Assembly: GCA_947467315.1 (NCBI GenBank)
Contig: CANIID010000014.1
Coordinates: forward strand, 1 to 33,881
DNA length: 33,881 bases
Source of the DNA: Betaproteobacteria bacterium
Lineage (GTDB): Bacteria; Pseudomonadota; Gammaproteobacteria; Burkholderiales; SG8-41
Direction of reading: 5' to 3'
Shown here piece by piece: positions 8,673 to 17,850 of the stretch (position 1 is the first letter of the stretch; each line of letters opens with the position of its first letter). The position numbers and the translations under genes are program-made. The notes under the pieces were generated by a model. It worked only from the letters and a program-made list of their open reading frames with translations. It made no database searches and was not told where the DNA came from.

Positions 8673-10259
8673 CTACGCGGGCAGCCCTGCTTCCACTAGC
8701 GTGCGCGTGTAATCGGACTGCGGTCGCGTCACGATGTCGTCGAACGACCCACTCTCGACCACGCAACTGTCCTTCATCACCATCACCCGATGCGCCATCG
8801 CGCGCACCACGTCGATGTCGTGGGTGACCAGGATATAACTCAGACCGTACTTGCGCTGTAGCTCACCGAGCAGTTCCAGCACCTGCTTCTGGATTGTCAC
8901 ATCCAGCGCGCTGGTGGGTTCGTCCAGCACCACCACCTGCGGCCTCACAATCAGCGCTCGCGCAATCGCAATACGCTGACGCTGCCCGCCGGAGAACTCA
9001 TGCGGGTAGCGCTGGAGCAGCGGCGCCACTTCGCCGTTTTCGGTCAGGCCCACGTCCTGCAAGGCCTGCACCACACGTTCCCGGCGCTGCGCTTCGCTTA
9101 ATCCCGGCTCGTGAATTTCCAGGCCTTCGCCAACGATAGCCTCCACGGTTAAACGCGGCGACAGCGACGATAAGGGATCCTGAAACACCACTTGTATCTT
9201 GCGCCGCAGCGCGCGGCGGGCGTTCTTATCCGCACCGAGCCACGGCGCGCCGCCGATGTGTATCTCGCCCTGCGCCGCCACCAGATTCAGCACCGCCAGC
9301 GCCATCGTGGTTTTACCGGAACCGGATTCGCCGATCACGCCCAGCGTCTCGCCCGGCGCCAAGTCAAAATCGACATCGCGCACCGCCGTAAACTTGCCCT
9401 TTTTAAACCAGCCCTGAAACCCGGGCAGCCGCACCGGATAATCCACCTGCACGCGCTTCGCGGACACAATGCGACGCTCGCCCACCGGCGATACCGCGCG
9501 CTCAGGGCGGCTATTCAACAATTTTTTCGTATATGCGTGTTGCGGTCGCTGCGTGACCTCGGCGGTGATGCCCTGCTCCACGATCACGCCGCGCTCCATC
9601 ACCGCCACGCGATCCGAAAAACGCCGCACCAGATTCAGGTCATGCGTAATCAACAGCAATGCCATGCCGGACTCTGATCTTAATTTATCAATTAAATCAA
9701 GTATTTGCAGTCGTATCGAGACATCCAGTGCGGTGGTGGGCTCATCCGCGATCAGCAGCCGCGGATTGCACGCCAGCGCCATCGCGATCATCGCGCGCTG
9801 GCGCTGCCCGCCAGAGAGTTGATGCGGATAACTGCGCGCACGCACGTCAGGTTCAGTAATGCCGACACGTGCCAGCGCAGCCACGGCTCCCTCAGCCGCC
9901 TTCGCGTTGTCCATGCCCATATGCAATTGCAACGACTCAGCGATTTGCCGGCCCACTGGATAAATCGGGTTCAGTGCCGTCATCGGCTCCTGAAAAATCA
10001 CCGCGATGTCGCGGCCACGCATGGCCTGCAACGCCTCCGTTTGCATCTGCAATACGCCCTTGCCATCGAAAAATATTTCGCCGGAAAGCCGTGCGGTCTC
10101 GACCAAACGCAACAGCGACAGTGCCGTGACCGTTTTACCCGAGCCCGATTCGCCCACCAGCGCCAGCTTTTCGCCGGCGTTGAGTGAAAACGACACGCGG
10201 TCCACCACGCGGCGCGTGCCGAAGTCGATAGACAGATCGCGCACTTCCAGCAGGCTCAT
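8673..10259 (-). CDS. yejF: Peptide ABC transporter, fused double ATPase (YejF-like)
   Basis: Two Walker A (GESGSGKT) and two signature motifs (LSGGQRQR, FSGGQRQR); start MSLLEVRDLSIDFG at 10259 overlaps permease stop by 4 bp. Confidence 0.88.
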   Translation of the reverse strand: MSLLEVRDLSIDFGTRRVVDRVSFSLNAGEKLALVGESGSGKTVTALSLLRLVETARLSGEIFFDGKGVLQMQTEALQAMRGRDIAVIFQEPMTALNPIYPVGRQIAESLQLHMGMDNAKAAEGAVAALARVGITEPDVRARSYPHQLSGGQRQRAMIAMALACNPRLLIADEPTTALDVSIRLQILDLIDKLRSESGMALLLITHDLNLVRRFSDRVAVMERGVIVEQGITAEVTQRPQHAYTKKLLNSRPERAVSPVGERRIVSAKRVQVDYPVRLPGFQGWFKKGKFTAVRDVDFDLAPGETLGVIGESGSGKTTMALAVLNLVAAQGEIHIGGAPWLGADKNARRALRRKIQVVFQDPLSSLSPRLTVEAIVGEGLEIHEPGLSEAQRRERVVQALQDVGLTENGEVAPLLQRYPHEFSGGQRQRIAIARALIVRPQVVVLDEPTSALDVTIQKQVLELLGELQRKYGLSYILVTHDIDVVRAMAHRVMVMKDSCVVESGSFDDIVTRPQSDYTRTLVEAGLPA

Positions 10260-11338
10260 GGTGCATCGCCTTCTAACACCTTGCGCGGATCCAAGGCATC
10301 GCGCAACGCATCGCCAATCAGGATCAGCAGCAACAACAGCACCACCAATACACCAAACGTGCTGAGCGAAATCCACCACGCGTCGAGATTTTCTTTGCCC
10401 TGATTCAGCAATTCCCCCAGGCTCGGTGTGCCCGGCGGCACGCCCAGGCCGAGAAAATCCAGACTGGTCAGCGCGCCGATGGCACCCGCCATTTCAAAGG
10501 GAATCAGCGTCACCACGGGCGTCATGCTGTTGGGCAGAATATGCCGCCACATGATTTTCCGGTCGCTCTGCCCCAGCGCTTTTGCGGCGCGCACATAGTC
10601 GAGCGTGCGATTCTTCAGAAACTCCGCACGCACGTACGCCGCGACCCCCAGCCAGCCGAACAGCGACAGCAGTATCACCAGTAGCGCAAAACTCGGCGCA
10701 AACAGCGCCGACAAAATAATCAGCAAATACAACTTGGGCATCGCCCCCCAAATCTCGTTAAAGCGCTCCATCGCGATGTCCACCCACCCCGCGAAGTAAC
10801 CCTGGATCGCGCCATACAACACACCCAGCACCGTGCATACCGCGGCCACGATCAGTGCAAAAAATACCGAAATACGAAAGCCATACAGCAGCCGCGCCAA
10901 CAGGTCGCGCCCCTTGTCGTCCGTGCCCAGCACGTTGTCGCTATCCGGCCGCGACGGGTTCGGATTCTTCGCGAAGTAGTTGATCGTTTGGTAGTGATAC
11001 GGGTTGGGCGGATACCACGCAAAATTGCCGGACGTGGTGATATTCGTGCGTATCAGCGGATCGAGATAATCCGTCGGGCTCGGAAAATCACCGCCGAAGG
11101 TGGTTTCCGGCAGCGTCTGTACGATGGGGAAGTACCACTGCCCGTTGTAACGCACCACCAGCGGCTTATCGTTGGAGAGTAATTCCGCGCACAGACTCAC
11201 GGCAAAAATAACGATAAAAATCAATAAGCTGCGATAGCCCAGCCGGTTCGAACGGAACCTCCGCCAGGCACGCCGGGTGGGGCTCTCGGCCTTGGCCGAC
11301 TTTGGTTTTGGAAGCGTTGTGGTATCAGCCATAGTCAA
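10256..11338 (-). CDS. yejE: Peptide ABC transporter permease (YejE-like)
   Basis: GTDDKGRDLLARLLYGFRIS; EAA-like loop VRAAKALGQSDRKIMWRHILPN; long loop between TM1 and TM2. Confidence 0.85.
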   Translation of the reverse strand: MTMADTTTLPKPKSAKAESPTRRAWRRFRSNRLGYRSLLIFIVIFAVSLCAELLSNDKPLVVRYNGQWYFPIVQTLPETTFGGDFPSPTDYLDPLIRTNITTSGNFAWYPPNPYHYQTINYFAKNPNPSRPDSDNVLGTDDKGRDLLARLLYGFRISVFFALIVAAVCTVLGVLYGAIQGYFAGWVDIAMERFNEIWGAMPKLYLLIILSALFAPSFALLVILLSLFGWLGVAAYVRAEFLKNRTLDYVRAAKALGQSDRKIMWRHILPNSMTPVVTLIPFEMAGAIGALTSLDFLGLGVPPGTPSLGELLNQGKENLDAWWISLSTFGVLVVLLLLLILIGDALRDALDPRKVLEGDAP

Positions 11339-12378
11339 TCGAACTTCACGCGCGGATCGAGCAGCGGATAGCTCAGGTCACGCAATAAGTGCGCGATCAG
11401 GCCCAGCAGGGTAAAGATGAACAGCGTGCCAAACACCACCGGGTAATCACGTCGTATCACCGATTCGTACGACAGCAGCCCCAGCCCATCCAGCGAAAAT
11501 AGCGTTTCGATCAGCAAGGCACCGGTGAAGAACGCGCTGAGAAATGCCGCCGGAAAGCCGGTGGCCACCGGTATCATGGCATTGCGAAACACATGCCGCC
11601 ACAGCACCTTGTTTTCCGGCACGCCTTTCGCGCGTGCAGTCATCACATACTGCTTGCGGATTTCCTCGAGCATTGAGTTCTTGGTGAGCACAGTGATAAA
11701 GGCAAACCCGCCCAGCACAATGGCCGACACCGGCAGCACGATATGATGCAGGTAATCCACTGCCTTGTCCCATGCGCCCAATTCCGCCCAGTTAGTTGAG
11801 GTGATGCCGCGTAGCGGGAACCACTGTACAAAGCTGCCGCCGGCGAAATAGACCAGCAATATCACACCCACCACAAAGCTGGGGATCGCGTAACCCAGCA
11901 GGATCACGAACGTGGTCGCGGTATCAAACGGCGTTCCGGCGCGCACCGCCTTGGCAATGCCCAGCGGGATGGAAATCGAATACACCAGTATGAACGACCA
12001 CAGCCCCAGCGTGATCGACACCGGCAATTTCTCTTTGATCAGCGACCACACATCCTTGTTGTGAAAAAAACTCTTGCCCAGATCAAAGCGCGCGAACTGC
12101 CCCAGCATCTGTAAAAAGCGTTCGTGTGCGGGCTTGTCGAAGCCGTAAAGTTTTTTGATTTCCTCGATCTTGGCGGCATCCACACCCTGCCGCCCGCGGT
12201 AATTGCTTTCCGTGGGCGCGGCCCCCGCTTCGCCACCCGCATCGCGCCCCTGCAGTTGCGACACCATCTGCTCCACCGGCCCGCCGGGCACGAATTGAAT
12301 GATGGTGAACGTGATCAGCAAAATGCCGATCAGCGTCGGGATCATCAGCAGCAACCGCTTGAGGATGTAGGCCCACAT
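11335..12378 (-). CDS. yejB: Peptide ABC transporter permease (YejB-like)
   Basis: MWAYILKRLLLMIPTLIGILLITFTIIQFVPGGPVEQ; EAA loop MTARAKGVPENKVLWRHVFRN; preferred start at 12378. Confidence 0.87.
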   Translation of the reverse strand: MWAYILKRLLLMIPTLIGILLITFTIIQFVPGGPVEQMVSQLQGRDAGGEAGAAPTESNYRGRQGVDAAKIEEIKKLYGFDKPAHERFLQMLGQFARFDLGKSFFHNKDVWSLIKEKLPVSITLGLWSFILVYSISIPLGIAKAVRAGTPFDTATTFVILLGYAIPSFVVGVILLVYFAGGSFVQWFPLRGITSTNWAELGAWDKAVDYLHHIVLPVSAIVLGGFAFITVLTKNSMLEEIRKQYVMTARAKGVPENKVLWRHVFRNAMIPVATGFPAAFLSAFFTGALLIETLFSLDGLGLLSYESVIRRDYPVVFGTLFIFTLLGLIAHLLRDLSYPLLDPRVKFD

Positions 12379-12380
12379 GG

Positions 12381-14186
12381 TTATTGTTTGCTCCACCAGG
12401 TACGCAGCACCCAGTCTTCGGGCTGATAATACTGCGGCGCGACCGACGGCTGCTCAAACTTACCCGCGCGATACGCCACGCGAAACCCTTCGGCATACCA
12501 TTGCGGCACAACGTAGTGCCCATGCCGCAGCACGCGATCCAGCGCCTTCAGGCGCGCGACCAGTTCCGGCCGCGTTCTGGATGCGACAGCCAGATCCAGC
12601 AGGGCATCCACAGCCGCATCCCGCACGCCGACCATATTGCTCGACCCTTGCGTCTCGGCGGATTTCGATCCATAGCGGTCGAGCAACTCGCTGCCGGGCG
12701 CCTCCGAGCCGCGGATGCGCACGGTGGTGAGATCAAAGTCAAACACGTCCCAGCGCTTTTGGATCAGCGCAAAATCCGCGCGGCGGTAACGCGCATCAAT
12801 GCCCAGTTTGGCCAGCGCCTGCGCATACGGCGTAAAGGTGCGCTCCCCGCCCGAACCGCCATCGAGATACTCCATCACAAAGGCGTCGCCCTTGGCGTTG
12901 CGCAATGCGCCGTCGCGGTACGTCCACCCCGCCGCGTCGAGCAGCGCTTTGGCTTTACGCAAGTTATCGCGCAAACCACCTGGCGCCGCGGTGGACGGCG
13001 GCAGCGGCACCGGTTCGGAGAAAATGTATGCCGGCAGCTTGTCGCGCAACGGCTCCAGCACCAGCAGTTCATCCACGCCGGGCCGGCCCTTGGCCTCGAA
13101 ATCACTGCCGACAAAAAATCCGCGTATACGCGCGTAGGAGTTGTAGAACAACTGGCGATTCATCCACTCGTAATCCATCGCCAGGGCGAGCGCTTCGCGC
13201 ACGCGTGAGTCTTTGAATTTGTCGCGCCGCGTGTTGATGATGTAACCCTGAAAATCTCCGGCGTTCTTCGATTTCAAATGCGCACGTATCAACTCGCCGC
13301 TGTCGAATTTTTTGCCGGTATAGGCCCGCGCCCAGTCACGCGCCGAGAATACCTGCACGTAGTCGAACTCGCCGGCCTTGAACGCCTCGGTTTGCGCCGT
13401 GCCATCCTTGTAGATCTTGAAAGTGATGCGGCTGAAGTTGAACATCCCGCGGCGCACGTTCAAATCGCGCGCCCAGTAATTGGGATCGCGGTCATAGGTG
13501 ATATCGCGGCCGAAATTCATGCGGCCAATCTTGTAGGGACCGCTGGCGATAGGCTTGTCGGTAATAATTTCGTTAAACGGTTTTCCCGCGCCCCACGCCT
13601 TGCTGAATACCGGCAAGCTGCCCACCAGCAGCGGCAACTCCGCACTCGCGCGTTTGAAGTCAAAGCGCACGGTGAGTTCGCCCGTCACCACCGCCTGCTT
13701 CACATCACCAAACACCGTACGGTATTGGGGCGCGGCAGCCTTGCTCATCAGGGTGTCAAACGTGTGCTTCACGTCCACCGCTGTTACCGGCGTGCCATCC
13801 TGAAACTTCGCGCGTGGGTTCAGGCGAAACGTGACCGACAGCCGGTCATCGGCGACGTCGATATCCTCCGCCAGCAGGCCGTACGCGGTGTTGGGTTCGT
13901 CGTAGGTGCCCGTCATCAGCGTCTCGAACACCAGCGTGTTTAGCATCGGCGGCGCGGCGCCTTTTAAGGTATACGGATTGAACTTGTCGAAGTTGGTTAG
14001 CCGGGTCGGCGCCACCAGCGCAATCTCGCCGCGCTTGGGCGCATTGGCGTTCGCCCATTCGAAACTGAAAAACCCCGGCGGGTATTTGATATCGCCGAAC
14101 TGCGCGTACGCGTGCGCCGCATGCGCCATGCCACTACACGCACTGGCTACCGCGCATACGCATCCGATAAGCGCGCGCAACATCAT
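12381..14186 (-). CDS. yejA: Extracellular solute-binding protein, family 5 (YejA-like)
   Basis: Hydrophobic N-terminal signal region; LNPRAKFQDGTPVTAVDVKHTFDTL, typical of the SBP_bac_5 family. Confidence 0.85.
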   Translation of the reverse strand: MMLRALIGCVCAVASACSGMAHAAHAYAQFGDIKYPPGFFSFEWANANAPKRGEIALVAPTRLTNFDKFNPYTLKGAAPPMLNTLVFETLMTGTYDEPNTAYGLLAEDIDVADDRLSVTFRLNPRAKFQDGTPVTAVDVKHTFDTLMSKAAAPQYRTVFGDVKQAVVTGELTVRFDFKRASAELPLLVGSLPVFSKAWGAGKPFNEIITDKPIASGPYKIGRMNFGRDITYDRDPNYWARDLNVRRGMFNFSRITFKIYKDGTAQTEAFKAGEFDYVQVFSARDWARAYTGKKFDSGELIRAHLKSKNAGDFQGYIINTRRDKFKDSRVREALALAMDYEWMNRQLFYNSYARIRGFFVGSDFEAKGRPGVDELLVLEPLRDKLPAYIFSEPVPLPPSTAAPGGLRDNLRKAKALLDAAGWTYRDGALRNAKGDAFVMEYLDGGSGGERTFTPYAQALAKLGIDARYRRADFALIQKRWDVFDFDLTTVRIRGSEAPGSELLDRYGSKSAETQGSSNMVGVRDAAVDALLDLAVASRTRPELVARLKALDRVLRHGHYVVPQWYAEGFRVAYRAGKFEQPSVAPQYYQPEDWVLRTWWSKQ

Positions 14187-15886
14187 GCAGCAGTAGCCTT
14201 CATACCGGGCATGGCCGCAAGTAATTGTTTTGTATAGTCATTCTGTGGATTAGCGTAAATTGCATCGGCGTTGTTCACCTCTACAATTTCGCCGTCTTTC
14301 ATCACCATGATTTCGTCGGACATGTATTTCACCACCGCCAAGTCGTGCGAAATAAAAATGTAGCTCATGCCGAACTCGTCCTGCAAATCCTGCAACAGAT
14401 TCAGCAACTGCGCCTGCACCGACAGGTCGAGCGCGGATACCGCCTCATCACAAATCAACACCTCCGGCTGCATCGTCAAACATCGCGCAATGGCGATGCG
14501 CTGCCGCTGCCCGCCGGAGAATTCGTGAGGATACTTGAAGAACGCCGATTCCGGCAGCCCTACTTTGCGCAGCAGCGCCATCGCCATTTGCACGCGCGCC
14601 GGCTCGTCGGCGCCGATCGCGTGTATGTGCATCGGCTCCATCAGACTCTGCCCGGCAGTCAAGCGCGGATTGAGCGAGGCGTACGGATTCTGGAACACGA
14701 TTTGTATACGTCGCTTGTAGGGCATGGCCTCATGCGCAGTGAGCTGGAGCAAGTCGCGGCCCTCGAACAGCGCCGTGCCGCTGGACGCTGCTGTCAGTCG
14801 CATGAGCGTAAGCGCCATAGTGGTTTTACCCGAACCCGATTCGCCCACCACGCCCAGTGTTTTACCCTTGGCCAGCTTGAAACTGGCGTTTTTCAACGCC
14901 TTGGACTCACGCCGGGAAAACAAGCCTTCGCTAAAGTGAAAGCTTTTCGACAACGCACTGACCTCGAGCACGAGCGCTTCGTCGCCGCGCAAACCGCGCG
15001 CCCGCTCCGTGGTATCGATAGACGTGGCGGTGTGGTCGAGAAAATCCTCCACCACCGGTAGCCGTTTCGGGCGGCGATTTAACGGCGGGCGGCACGCCAG
15101 CAGCGCCTGCGTGTACGCATCTTTGGGCGCTGAAAAAATTTCCTCGACACTGCCCTGCTCGCGAATTTCGCCGTCGCGCATCACCACCACGTGATCCGCC
15201 ATTTCCGCCACCAGGCCCAGATCGTGGGTGATGAACAGCACTGCCATGCGGCGTCGCAGCTGGAGTTCCGAAATCAATCCAAGCACTTGTTTTTGAACGG
15301 TAACATCCAATGCCGTGGTGGGCTCATCGGCGATCAGCAAGCGCGGCTCACAGGCTATCGCCATGGCGATCATCACGCGTTGCTGCTGCCCGCCCGAGAG
15401 TTGATGCGGATACGCATCGACGCGGGTGTGCGGGTCGGGAATCCCCACCTCATCCAACAGCGCAATCGCACGTTCACGCGCTTTTTTACCGCTGAGTCCC
15501 ACATGTTTTTTCAGCACTTCGATCAATTGAAAGCCGATGCTGAACACCGGGTTCAGTGAACTCATGGGGTCCTGAAACACCATCGAAATTTCAGCGCCGC
15601 GCAGCGCCGTCATCTCGCGCGGCGTGAGGTGCAGCAAATCACGGCCACGGTAATGAATGGCGCTACCGGGCAACACGCTCGCGTTGGCGGCGGGCAACAA
15701 ATTCAATATCGCCAATGCACTCACCGATTTGCCGCTGCCCGATTCACCCACCAGTGCGACGGTCCCTTGGGCGGGGATGTCAAAGCTGATGCCTCTGACA
15801 GCGTTCAATACCGCGCCATCGTCGAGGCGAAAATCGACTTTGAGGTTGCGCACGGCGAGCAAAATCTCTTGGTTCGCGGCGCTCAT
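14183..15886 (-). CDS. Peptide ABC transporter, fused double ATPase (second system)
   Basis: Two Walker A motifs (GESGSGKS, GESGSGKT) and two signature motifs (LSGGQQQR, FSGGQRQR). Confidence 0.88.
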   Translation of the reverse strand: MSAANQEILLAVRNLKVDFRLDDGAVLNAVRGISFDIPAQGTVALVGESGSGKSVSALAILNLLPAANASVLPGSAIHYRGRDLLHLTPREMTALRGAEISMVFQDPMSSLNPVFSIGFQLIEVLKKHVGLSGKKARERAIALLDEVGIPDPHTRVDAYPHQLSGGQQQRVMIAMAIACEPRLLIADEPTTALDVTVQKQVLGLISELQLRRRMAVLFITHDLGLVAEMADHVVVMRDGEIREQGSVEEIFSAPKDAYTQALLACRPPLNRRPKRLPVVEDFLDHTATSIDTTERARGLRGDEALVLEVSALSKSFHFSEGLFSRRESKALKNASFKLAKGKTLGVVGESGSGKTTMALTLMRLTAASSGTALFEGRDLLQLTAHEAMPYKRRIQIVFQNPYASLNPRLTAGQSLMEPMHIHAIGADEPARVQMAMALLRKVGLPESAFFKYPHEFSGGQRQRIAIARCLTMQPEVLICDEAVSALDLSVQAQLLNLLQDLQDEFGMSYIFISHDLAVVKYMSDEIMVMKDGEIVEVNNADAIYANPQNDYTKQLLAAMPGMKATAA

Positions 15887-16911
15887 TTCAACCTCGGGTC
15901 CAGCGCATCGCGCAAAGCATCGGTAAACAAACTAAACGCCGTCACCAGCACCGCCATGGCGGCAGTGGCCGCCGCCAACTGCCACCACTTGCCGAGGATC
16001 AGTTCCGACTGCGCCTCGTTCAGCATACTGCCCCATGACACGGTATCCACACCCACGCCAAACCCCAGAAAACTCAGGATCACTTCGGACTTGATAAACA
16101 GCACCACGTGCAGCGACAACTGCACCAGCACCACGTGACTTACGTTGGGAAAAATATGCGCGAACATGCGCCGCGCGTGCGAGGCGCCGATGGCATCCGC
16201 CGCCAGCACGTATTCGCGCGTGCGGTGCTTGAGATACTCCGCGCGCACCAGTCTGAAAATGCCGGTCCAGCCGGTTAAGCCGAGGATCAGAATCACCGTC
16301 AGCGTGCCCTTTTGATTCAGCACGGCGGCTATCGCCAGCACCAGCAGCAAATACGGAATGGAAGTGAATACGCTGTAGAGCCAATTCAAAAAGTCATCCA
16401 TGCGCCCGCCGTAGTAGCCCGCATACGCGCCGAGCACGGCGCCGATCAACACCGCCAACAATGCGGCGACCAGACCGACAATAAGCGAGGTCTGCGCGCC
16501 CTTGATGGTTTTTTTCAACACATCGCGGCCCCACTTATCGCCGCCCAATGGCAGCGTGGCGGCGCGAGCTTGGACCTCGGGGGCTGCGCCCTGCGCTTTG
16601 CGCAATGCGGTTAACACATCCGCCAACGGATCAACGATGGCCGGTTCATCGGGCAATGCCTGCGCGGGTGGGTGAGCTATTATTGTCTCGGTGGCGGGCG
16701 CGTCTACTGTCGCCCCGGCAAAGCCTGGCGGCGCGTAGTTCACACCGGCCTCGCGCGGCCAGTCCGCGGCAATCCAGCCCACGGCCGCCGCCGCCACAAT
16801 CAGCAGATACACCGCCACCAGCGCCAGCGACACCATCGCCACGCGGTCACGGCGCAGGCGCCGCCACGCCAGCACCCACAGTCCCGGTGAGCTCACTTGC
16901 GCAGCGCTCAT
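15883..16911 (-). CDS. Peptide ABC transporter permease (OppC-like, second system)
   Basis: LGGDKWGRDVLKKTIKGAQTSLIVGLVAALLAVLIGAVLGAYAGYYGG; EAA loop LAADAIGASHARRMFAHIFPN. Confidence 0.86.
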   Translation of the reverse strand: MSAAQVSSPGLWVLAWRRLRRDRVAMVSLALVAVYLLIVAAAAVGWIAADWPREAGVNYAPPGFAGATVDAPATETIIAHPPAQALPDEPAIVDPLADVLTALRKAQGAAPEVQARAATLPLGGDKWGRDVLKKTIKGAQTSLIVGLVAALLAVLIGAVLGAYAGYYGGRMDDFLNWLYSVFTSIPYLLLVLAIAAVLNQKGTLTVILILGLTGWTGIFRLVRAEYLKHRTREYVLAADAIGASHARRMFAHIFPNVSHVVLVQLSLHVVLFIKSEVILSFLGFGVGVDTVSWGSMLNEAQSELILGKWWQLAAATAAMAVLVTAFSLFTDALRDALDPRLK

Positions 16912-17846
16912 TTGAGTTGCACCCGCGGATCAACCGCCTTGTACAAAATATCCGCCAGCAGGTTAAACACCAGCGTGGCCACCGCGACATACACCGTCAC
17001 CGCCTTGATCACCGGAAAGTCGCTGCGCTCCACCGCCAGCAACACTTCGCGGCCGATGCCCGGTATGGAAAAAAACCGCTCTATCAAAAACGCGCCCGCC
17101 AACAGACCGGGCAATTGAATCATCACATTGGTGACGATGGGAATCGCGGCGTTGCGCAGTACATGCACGCCCATCACGCGCGTCTCAGACATGCCCTTCG
17201 CACGTGCGGTGCGCACATAGTCCTGATGAATTTCATCGAGAAAAAACGTACGGTACAGCCGCGTATCGGGTGCCAACGACACCGCCACACCCACTACGAT
17301 CGGCAGCGCGCTGAATTTCACCAGATTGGTAATGAAATCCTGCCCCCAACCCTGCACCGGAAACCAGCCTAACTGGTAGGCAAAAACATATTGAAAAACA
17401 ACAATATAGACCAGGATACTGATCGACTGCCCAACAGTGCAGCCGATCATCACCGCACGATCCGTCAGCGAACCGCGCCGGTACGCCACCAGCAGCGCCA
17501 TCGCCATGGCCATTAATGTGCTGATGATGAGCATGGGCACCAGCACCGTCAGCGACGGTCCCAGCCGCGTGGCGAATATCGCGGAGACTTTTTCATTGGT
17601 GGCCCAGCTCACGCCGAAATCACCGGTGACAATTTGAGTGATGAATATCCACAGTTGCACGTAGAACGGTTGATCCACGCCGAGTTGCTTGCGGATGTTT
17701 TCAATTTGCTCTGGGTTCGACATTTTTCCGGCGAGCAAGTACGCCGGATCGCCGCCGATCCAGTTGAACAATATGAACACCAGCAACACCACGCCCAACA
17801 ACGTGGGGATGAACTGGAGCACACGGCGCAGGATGTAGCCGGTCAT
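16908..17846 (-). CDS. Peptide ABC transporter permease (OppB-like, second system)
   Basis: MTGYILRRVLQFIPTLLGVVLLVFILFNWIGGDPAYLLAG; EAA loop VRTARAKGMSETRVMGVHVLRN; preferred start at 17846. Confidence 0.87.
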   Translation of the reverse strand: MTGYILRRVLQFIPTLLGVVLLVFILFNWIGGDPAYLLAGKMSNPEQIENIRKQLGVDQPFYVQLWIFITQIVTGDFGVSWATNEKVSAIFATRLGPSLTVLVPMLIISTLMAMAMALLVAYRRGSLTDRAVMIGCTVGQSISILVYIVVFQYVFAYQLGWFPVQGWGQDFITNLVKFSALPIVVGVAVSLAPDTRLYRTFFLDEIHQDYVRTARAKGMSETRVMGVHVLRNAAIPIVTNVMIQLPGLLAGAFLIERFFSIPGIGREVLLAVERSDFPVIKAVTVYVAVATLVFNLLADILYKAVDPRVQLK

Positions 17847-17850
17847 GTGC